NCBI GenBank assembly: GCA_947628535.1
Contig: CANRAF010000007.1
Span: 1 to 51,119 of the forward strand
Reading direction: 5' to 3'
From: an uncultured Bacilli bacterium
GTDB taxonomy: Bacteria > Bacillota_I > Bacilli_A > RF39 > UBA660
Length of the DNA: 51,119 nucleotides
Shown here piece by piece: positions 46,243 through 51,119 of the stretch (positions within the stretch are counted from its first letter, which is position 1; every line of letters begins with the position of its first letter). The position numbers were made by a program, and so were the translations under genes. Below the pieces are notes generated by a model. The model was not told the DNA's origin, did no database searches, and saw only the letters and a program-made list of their open reading frames with translations.

Positions 46243-47157
46243 TTATCTTCTATTTTTAGCAACTATTTCAATATCACATGTAAGACTTTTTATTCTTTCA
46301 ATTATTCTTCTTGCTTTAACCTTTTCACTTTTTTTAGAGGTATCTGCAAGATGATCTTCTAACTCTGGTAAAGTCAAATTAGAGGTAAAAAATGTTTTAA
46401 GGTTTTCATTCATTCGATATTGAAGAAGAGTTCCTAAAATTTCATCTCTTCCCCAGGCAGTTACATTTTCTGCCCCAATATCATCAATAAGAAGATAAGG
46501 AACACTTTTTATATATTCATATTTATCACTAAAAGTTATCTCTTCTCCATCTTGTTTTTGAAAAGATGCTTTTAAAGTTCTTAAAAATTCTGGTAAGTAT
46601 ATAATAGCACTTTTTTCTCCTTTTTTAGCAAGTTCATTAAATAATGCAGCGATAAGATATGTTTTTCCACATCCAAAATTGCCATGTAAATAAAGTCCTT
46701 TTTTGCCCTTGGAATCATAATTTTCTAGAAAATCTAAAATATATTTTATAGCCTCTTTTCTTGATATATCATCGGTATATATATCTTTTATTTTTGCATC
46801 TTTTAAAGCTTTAGGCATATCAAATAAATTAAGATTTTCTTTGTATTTATTATCTTTTAGTTCACGTCTTTTAAAACGGCAAGCTTTATAAGAAAAAGTT
46901 ATATCTTCTCCATCGACTTCTGGGAGATTGCAATAACCTTTTAATTCATTTTTGCAATATTTAAGACCTTTACAATTCATGCAATTTTCAAACTCTTCTG
47001 CTGAAGAAGAAAGAGAAGATGTATGTTTATATAATACTTCTTTTTTTATATCTAAAGCGTCTGTTATTCTTCTAAAGGAATCTTTGTTTAAATTATTCAA
47101 ATAATTTTGTTTTAAATTTATATTTTTTTTATCAATTAAATCACTTGCCATTTTCAT
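46243..47157 (-). CDS. dnaI: primosomal helicase loader DnaI
   Basis: Loads the replicative helicase. The N-terminal part has a zinc-site pattern C59-x2-C62-x5-C68-x7-C76 with a further Cys93; the C-terminal AAA+ domain has Walker A HGNFGCGKT (159-166), Walker B YLLIDDIGAE and sensor TSNLTLPEL. 304 aa, as in Bacillus. Its usual partner dnaB is not upstream in this window. Start at ATG with GGTG eight bases upstream. Confidence 0.9.
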   Translation of the reverse strand: MKMASDLIDKKNINLKQNYLNNLNKDSFRRITDALDIKKEVLYKHTSSLSSSAEEFENCMNCKGLKYCKNELKGYCNLPEVDGEDITFSYKACRFKRRELKDNKYKENLNLFDMPKALKDAKIKDIYTDDISRKEAIKYILDFLENYDSKGKKGLYLHGNFGCGKTYLIAALFNELAKKGEKSAIIYLPEFLRTLKASFQKQDGEEITFSDKYEYIKSVPYLLIDDIGAENVTAWGRDEILGTLLQYRMNENLKTFFTSNLTLPELEDHLADTSKKSEKVKARRIIERIKSLTCDIEIVAKNRR

Positions 47158-47251
47158 ACAACAATCACCTACAAAAAGTATATCATGAAAAAAAAGATTT
47201 GTTAATTATAAAATCTTTTTTTCAAATAACATAAATTAGATTTATTTTTTT

Positions 47252-47281
47252 ATAAAAAATAGCATTATAACAATGCTATTT
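47252..47281 (-). terminator. terminator after the 170-aa exported protein gene
   Basis: Perfect 10-bp stem AAATAGCATT/AATGCTATTT, loop ATAAC, T run on the minus strand, overlapping the stop codon. Confidence 0.8.
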
Positions 47282-47777
47282 GACTTGAAAATTGTTTTCC
47301 ATATATTTCTGAACCAGCATCTTCGTCAATCCAGAATTTAACTTCATAAACTTTATTTTCTTTTCCATTTATATTCCCTTTATACAAAACACCATTATCT
47401 GGTATGTTATCAGTTACTATAACTTCATCGTTACAAATTATTTGATATCTAAGACTTGAATAAGGAAGCATTTTATTTTCATCTTTTATAGTATTTACAA
47501 GTACCATTTTAAAATCTTTATTTAGATTAGAATAATTTGTAACTTTAAATTTATATCCTTCTTCTATAGCACCCTCTTCATCAGAAGTTGGCAGGCTACT
47601 TGGTTTATTAACTCCGTTTGTTAAAGCCATTACTTGAAGATTAGTCCCTATACTTTTTCTTATACTATCTATATCACTATAACTTTCTTTAGTAACTGTT
47701 CTTAGAGATGTTGCTAAAAGCAAGAATAAAATTACTAAAAGAATTCTAGTGATTCTAAAAATTACTTCTCTTCTCAT
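47265..47777 (-). CDS. unknown exported Ig-like protein, 170 aa
   Basis: Residues about 9-24 form a hydrophobic signal/anchor, the rest is strand-rich. The end VYEVKFWIDEDAGSEIYGKQF resembles the C-terminal pattern of TasA/camelysin-like and related Bacillota surface proteins (WxDE...GK.F...I), but this is only a resemblance. GGGGGAT ribosome site. No partner gene: flanked by terminator and by divergent murT. Confidence 0.65.
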   Translation of the reverse strand: MRREVIFRITRILLVILFLLLATSLRTVTKESYSDIDSIRKSIGTNLQVMALTNGVNKPSSLPTSDEEGAIEEGYKFKVTNYSNLNKDFKMVLVNTIKDENKMLPYSSLRYQIICNDEVIVTDNIPDNGVLYKGNINGKENKVYEVKFWIDEDAGSEIYGKQFSSQIALL

Positions 47778-47878
47778 ATTCTATATCCCCCTTTAAGTAG
47801 CATAATTATAACATATTTTTAAGAAAAAGTAAAGTATTTCTTCTTTTTCCTTTTTGTTAAGTATTTTAATTTAATTTG

Positions 47879-47887
47879 TGGTATACT
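47879..47887 (+). promoter_or_regulatory. extended -10 element of the murT-gatD promoter
   Basis: TGGTATACT, same form as that before the CPBP gene, 21 bases before the murT start codon. -35 not obvious. Confidence 0.5.
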
Positions 47888-47907
47888 TTAAAAAAGAGGT
47901 GATACTA

Positions 47908-49230
47908 ATGAAATATATTTTAATTCTTATGGGAAAAATCGTTGCTTTTTTGTGTAAACTTATAGGACGTGGTAGTAATTTTCCTGGAGAATTTGTTAGT
48001 ATTTTTGATAAAAATATTTTAAAGAAATTCCGTTTACCTAAAAAAGTTATTGTAGTAACTGGTTCTTCTGGAAAAGGCTCTACTACGAGAATTATTGCAA
48101 ACGTCTATAAAATGTTTGGGTTTAAAGTTGCTTATAATAAAGAAGGTGGAAATCAAACTGCTGGAGTTATAACAACACTTTTAAAAAATTGTACTTTGGG
48201 AGGGAAAGTTAAAACTGATGTTGTCGTTTTAGAAATGGATGAAAGATATATTAAATATGTTCTTCCTATCATTAATCCAAGTGATGTTGTAATTACTAAT
48301 ATTACAAGAGATCAACCTCCAAGACAAAGACATACTGATTTTATAACAAGTGAAATTAAGAAAGGTCTTAGTGAAAACATGCATCTTTATCTAAATGCTG
48401 ATGATCCGGGAATTCAAAAATTTGCTTTAAATGTAAAAAATAAAATTACTTATTACGGAATAAGTAAATTAAAAACTTCTTATAAAAATAATTTATTTGT
48501 AGCATTAAATAGTCCAAGGTGTATAAAATGCCATAGTAAATTAAATTATGATTTTTATCACATTGAAGATTTAGGGAACTTTAAATGTTCAAATGATAAA
48601 TGTGATTTCAAAACTCCTAAAAAGGATTATGAGGTTACTGATTTTAAAGATAAAACTATTACTATTGAAAAGAATAAAATAATTCTAGAAAATGATATGT
48701 TGTATAATATTTATAATACCCTTGCAGCCTACAGTGTATTAAGAGAAGCAGGATTAGATAAAAATAAAATATGTGAGTATATATCAAATTTAAATAAAGA
48801 TAAAAAAATATTTAATAGATATACCCTTAATGATAGAGAGGTATTTGTTTTAAATAATAAATGTGAAAATTCATCAACATATAATCAATCAATGCTTTAT
48901 ACTTATAATGATAAAGGTAAAAAGACTATTGTAATAGGATGGCAAGAAATATCAAGACGTTATCTTTGGGATGAACTTTCTTGGCTTTACGATGTTCAGT
49001 TTGAACTTTTAAGTGATCAAGATATTGACTCTATAATTGTTGCGGGTCCTCAGAGGTATGATATTGCTGTTAGACTTAAGTATGCAAAAATAGATGAGAA
49101 GAAAATTAAAATTCATAATGATTTATATGATGCTAAAGAAGATTTATTAAAATCAAAAGGTTCAATCTATGCTATTTTAAATTTTGATTATGTTAATGAT
49201 TTTAATAGAGTAATGGAGGATTTGAAATGA
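47908..49230 (+). CDS. murT: MurT-like Mur ligase (lipid II isoglutaminyl synthase subunit)
   Basis: Start at the ATG with GAGGTG six bases upstream (440 aa). Mur-ligase P-loop GSSGKGSTT at about residue 55, central ligase domain with LNADDPG, a four-Cys zinc ribbon (CIKCHSK, then CSNDKC, with x4 instead of the usual x2), and C-terminal domain DUF1727. With GatD it normally amidates the D-Glu of the peptidoglycan stem. Several motifs are altered: NITRDQPPRQRHTDF in place of NxFRDQLDRYGE, and LWDELSWLYD in place of DGxDxSWxWD, though the Asp before x-SW is kept. Coupled to gatD by a 4-base ATGA overlap. MurT family is sure; amidation activity is uncertain. Confidence 0.88.
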   Translation: MKYILILMGKIVAFLCKLIGRGSNFPGEFVSIFDKNILKKFRLPKKVIVVTGSSGKGSTTRIIANVYKMFGFKVAYNKEGGNQTAGVITTLLKNCTLGGKVKTDVVVLEMDERYIKYVLPIINPSDVVITNITRDQPPRQRHTDFITSEIKKGLSENMHLYLNADDPGIQKFALNVKNKITYYGISKLKTSYKNNLFVALNSPRCIKCHSKLNYDFYHIEDLGNFKCSNDKCDFKTPKKDYEVTDFKDKTITIEKNKIILENDMLYNIYNTLAAYSVLREAGLDKNKICEYISNLNKDKKIFNRYTLNDREVFVLNNKCENSSTYNQSMLYTYNDKGKKTIVIGWQEISRRYLWDELSWLYDVQFELLSDQDIDSIIVAGPQRYDIAVRLKYAKIDEKKIKIHNDLYDAKEDLLKSKGSIYAILNFDYVNDFNRVMEDLK

Positions 49231-49913
49231 AAATAAATGTTTTATGTTTATATTATGATATTATGAATTTATATGGTGATACAGGAAATATTAAAGTATT
49301 AACATATCATTTTGATGAACAAAATATTAAATATAATATTGATTATCTTTCAATTGATGATACTATTGATTTTTCTAAATATGATTTAGTTTTAATTGGC
49401 TCTGGGAATGAAAATAATAGATTTATATGTTTAAATCATTTATTAAAATACAAAAAAGATATAAAAGATGCAATTAATAATGGTACTTTCTTTTTAGTTA
49501 CAGGAAATGCTATTTCTATGTTTGGAGAAAAGTTATATGATAAAGATGCCCTTGGAATATTTAAATTTAAGGTAGAAGAAGCTAAAGAAAGAATTTCTAA
49601 AGAAGTTATTTTAGAAAATAAGATTGTTTCCCCTATTTATGGATTTTTCAATCATCAAGATATAATGTATGGTAATGATAATTTATTATTTAAAGATGAA
49701 GGAATTTTATATAAAAATTTTTATGGTACTTTTACTTTAGGACCATTACTTTCAAGAAATCCTGAATTTTTAGAATATTTTTTAAAAAAGCTAATAAAAC
49801 ATAAAGATAAAAACTTTAAATTCAAAAAAATTAATACTGATTTGAATGTTAAAGCTTATAATCAATTTATAGAATTTAAAAAGACTAAAGTTTTCAATAG
49901 TCATAAGAAATAA
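49227..49913 (+). CDS. gatD: GatD-like protein lacking the glutaminase Cys and His
   Basis: Class I glutamine amidotransferase-like (CobB/CobQ type) with MNLYGDTGNIK, LVLIGSGNE, GFFNHQD and GPLLSRNPEF, all GatD landmarks, 228 aa. The catalytic nucleophile Cys, normally in ICGGYQLLG, is replaced: here LVTGNAISMFG, Thr92 at the Cys position. The catalytic His, normally in LHGPLL, is Leu171 (TLGPLL). It should not release ammonia from glutamine. It may be a structural subunit of MurT, which would then use free ammonia or another nucleophile, or have changed function. The murT-gatD operon structure is otherwise normal. Confidence 0.88.
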   Translation: MKINVLCLYYDIMNLYGDTGNIKVLTYHFDEQNIKYNIDYLSIDDTIDFSKYDLVLIGSGNENNRFICLNHLLKYKKDIKDAINNGTFFLVTGNAISMFGEKLYDKDALGIFKFKVEEAKERISKEVILENKIVSPIYGFFNHQDIMYGNDNLLFKDEGILYKNFYGTFTLGPLLSRNPEFLEYFLKKLIKHKDKNFKFKKINTDLNVKAYNQFIEFKKTKVFNSHKK

Positions 49914-49928
49914 ACTTAGTCTTTTTTT
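49877..49928. terminator. bidirectional terminator between gatD and the CmpB-like gene
   Basis: AAAAAGACTAA-a-GTTT pairs with AAAC-TTAGTCTTTTT (one bulge) around the gatD end; T runs on both strands. Confidence 0.75.
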
Positions 49929-50641
49929 ATTTTATTTTTATTATCTTTGCTTTTTTTAGTTTGTCTTTTATTTTTTATTTTATTTTTAATATTTATAATA
50001 TTTGCTTTTGATTTAGGAAAGGCGTTTATAAGACGTCTATAGAAAAAGGATTTTTTCAAAAGAGTTCTTTTTATATATTTATTAATATCTCCGGTTCTAT
50101 CTTCCATTGAAACAACTTTAACTGTTTTTTTGAAGTTATTAATTATATTAAATGAAGTTATTAAGTCTGATATAAAGATAAATGCAAATACTATAGCAAG
50201 AACTGAGAGTAACACACTTGGTAAATCAGAAAAAACTTTTAGAATAAATGGATTAATTATATAGACTACAAGACATGCAATTATTCCAAAAGGAATCATT
50301 GTTTCAAGACATATCCTACCATTTATATTAAATTTATTATTAGTGTAATCCCACCATCTTGCTTTAAATGCCTTTTCCATTATATAACTTGTAGCATATT
50401 CAAGAATACTACAGGCAACTATTGCTAGGACAAATAAACCTATAGGATAATTTGAATATTTTGATAGAAAAATTACTATAAACAAAGCTCCTACTCCATA
50501 TATAGGACAATATGGTCCTACTAAGAAGCCTCTATTAGTAAGGCTTTTTTTAGTTATTAAAATATATATAACTTCTATAACCCAACCAATAAATGAATAA
50601 ATAATAAATAGTAAAAAATAATCTCTTAATGTTACTGCCAT
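49916..50641 (-). CDS. putative ABC transporter permease, CmpB family (PF06541)
   Basis: Six hydrophobic helices in the first ~170 residues with the family signatures FIGWVIEVIYI, FLVGPYCPIYGVGA, LEYATSYIMEKAF and RWWDYTNNKFNINGRICLE. A basic, lysine-rich cytoplasmic tail follows (residues about 180-241). The name is from annotation practice; no ATPase partner is nearby and transport function is not shown. AGGTG site before ATG. Confidence 0.82.
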   Translation of the reverse strand: MAVTLRDYFLLFIIYSFIGWVIEVIYILITKKSLTNRGFLVGPYCPIYGVGALFIVIFLSKYSNYPIGLFVLAIVACSILEYATSYIMEKAFKARWWDYTNNKFNINGRICLETMIPFGIIACLVVYIINPFILKVFSDLPSVLLSVLAIVFAFIFISDLITSFNIINNFKKTVKVVSMEDRTGDINKYIKRTLLKKSFFYRRLINAFPKSKANIINIKNKIKNKRQTKKSKDNKNKIKKD

Positions 50642-50710
50642 ATTTACTTCACCTATTTAATTATATAAATTTTTAAGAATGAGTGCAAGAGGTATTAACT
50701 TTTTGTATTG

Positions 50711-50738
50711 CAAAAAAGAACTATTAAAATATAGTTCC
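50711..50738 (-). terminator. terminator after the right-edge gene
   Basis: Stem GAACTAT/ATAGTTC, loop TAAAAT; the minus strand continues with a run of Ts. Confidence 0.7.
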
Positions 50739-50774
50739 ATTTTTCGTTATTCACTATTTCAAGGTTTTAATTTA

Positions 50775-51119
50775 TTACTCATTTGTTATTACAAGACGAG
50801 AGGTATAAGTAACATTAGCCTCTCCTGTATATGCACCATATACAAATATTGAAGCATTAGTAGTTCCATGGAAACCTCCCCTTTGATTCCATGGAGCATT
50901 TTCAGAAATATCCAATGAAGTACTAGAGGTGGAATACCAATTTTTTGTTTCATCTAAAGCATGTCCTGTATATGGAAAGCTAGTATATATATCGATATAT
51001 TTATCTTTTATTTGATTAAATTCATTTTCTGTCAATCCAGATTCTTTTAATTTGTTATTAAAGTTTCCTCCTGCCATGTCTCTTGCTCCACCAACCATAT
51101 CATATATTCCATAGACATT
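50775..51119 (-). CDS. C-terminal part of an unknown surface-type protein (truncated by window edge)
   Basis: The frame is open to the last base, so the listed Met is internal and the gene continues to the right. The visible ~114 residues begin NVYGIYDMVGGARDMAGGNF, a pattern (xNVYGIYDMxGGxxE) seen in SUMF1/formylglycine-like folds and in C-terminal domains of pilin-like or exported proteins of gut Bacillota. The rest is Thr/Ser/Asn/Tyr-rich with FHGTTNASIFVYGAY. Cellular role unknown. Confidence 0.6.
   Translation of the reverse strand, partial: NVYGIYDMVGGARDMAGGNFNNKLKESGLTENEFNQIKDKYIDIYTSFPYTGHALDETKNWYSTSSTSLDISENAPWNQRGGFHGTTNASIFVYGAYTGEANVTYTSRLVITNE

Overview
The window is very AT-rich chromosomal DNA from a low-GC Gram-positive bacterium (Bacillota; GC looks well below 30%, not computed). 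SigG, SepF, DivIVA, MurT, DnaI, HrcA with CIRCE operators, T-box leaders and a CsbB/YfhO-type glycosylation set all fit Bacilli or Erysipelotrichia-like gut lineages; I cannot place it further. TGA is used as a stop (ends of the CPBP gene and of murT), so this is the standard bacterial code and not the Mollicutes code. There are no transposases, phage genes, CRISPR arrays, rRNAs or tRNAs that I can see. The window is mostly core genome with a small accessory block at the left end.

Layout. 1-4.3 kb, plus strand: tail of an unknown gene, a membrane-anchored flavodoxin-like protein, a YjbR-type protein, an arylsulfotransferase (ASST) and a second flavodoxin. 4.4-6.4 kb: recG. 6.4-6.7 kb: a probable free-standing ~100-nt RNA with its own promoter and terminator. 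6.7-8.3 kb: CPBP membrane protease and a membrane metallophosphoesterase. 8.3-19.2 kb, minus strand: obgE, two small unknown genes, mtaB, an acidic membrane protein, dnaJ, pepF, dnaK, grpE and hrcA. The heat-shock promoter lies between two CIRCE operators. 19.4-21.2 kb: an exported L,D-transpeptidase carrying a degenerate transglutaminase domain. 21.5-27.4 kb: ileS behind an Ile T-box, preceded by divIVA, sepF, an FxLYD protein, a PH-like protein and a thioredoxin-like membrane protein. 27.5-31.7 kb: a Cys-rich protein, rluD, lspA, ylmC, an AlkD-like protein, a PLC-like protein and a DUF2798 protein. 32-35 kb: a LytTR regulator with a degenerate receiver, and phosphoketolase. 35.3-39.1 kb: GtrA/GT2/YfhO envelope glycosylation operon. 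39.2-43.5 kb: sigG, rsmI, mutS. 43.7-51.1 kb: an exported unknown protein, serS with a Ser T-box, dnaI, another exported protein, murT-gatD, a CmpB-like membrane protein and the C-terminal part of an unknown gene.

How the parts fit. Envelope and division genes dominate: SepF/DivIVA septum placement, LspA, L,D-transpeptidase, MurT/GatD peptidoglycan amidation, YfhO-type teichoic-acid glycosylation. The rest is translation quality control and stress response. sigG, ylmC and the other Bacillota sporulation-associated genes suggest an endospore-forming lineage or a recent descendant.

Most notable points: (1) a GatD-family protein next to MurT that lacks both the catalytic Cys and His of the glutaminase; (2) an IleRS of the type-2 (mupirocin-resistant) class whose HIGH motif reads GLHH, the swapped GXHH form linked to hyper-resistance; (3) a long hairpin that buries the sigG ribosome-binding site; (4) an unassigned small RNA with three hairpins and a possible pseudoknot; (5) a LytTR regulator without the phospho-acceptor Asp, divergent from a four-helix membrane protein. 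All functional statements are from reading the sequence and from remembered family knowledge; no searches were run.
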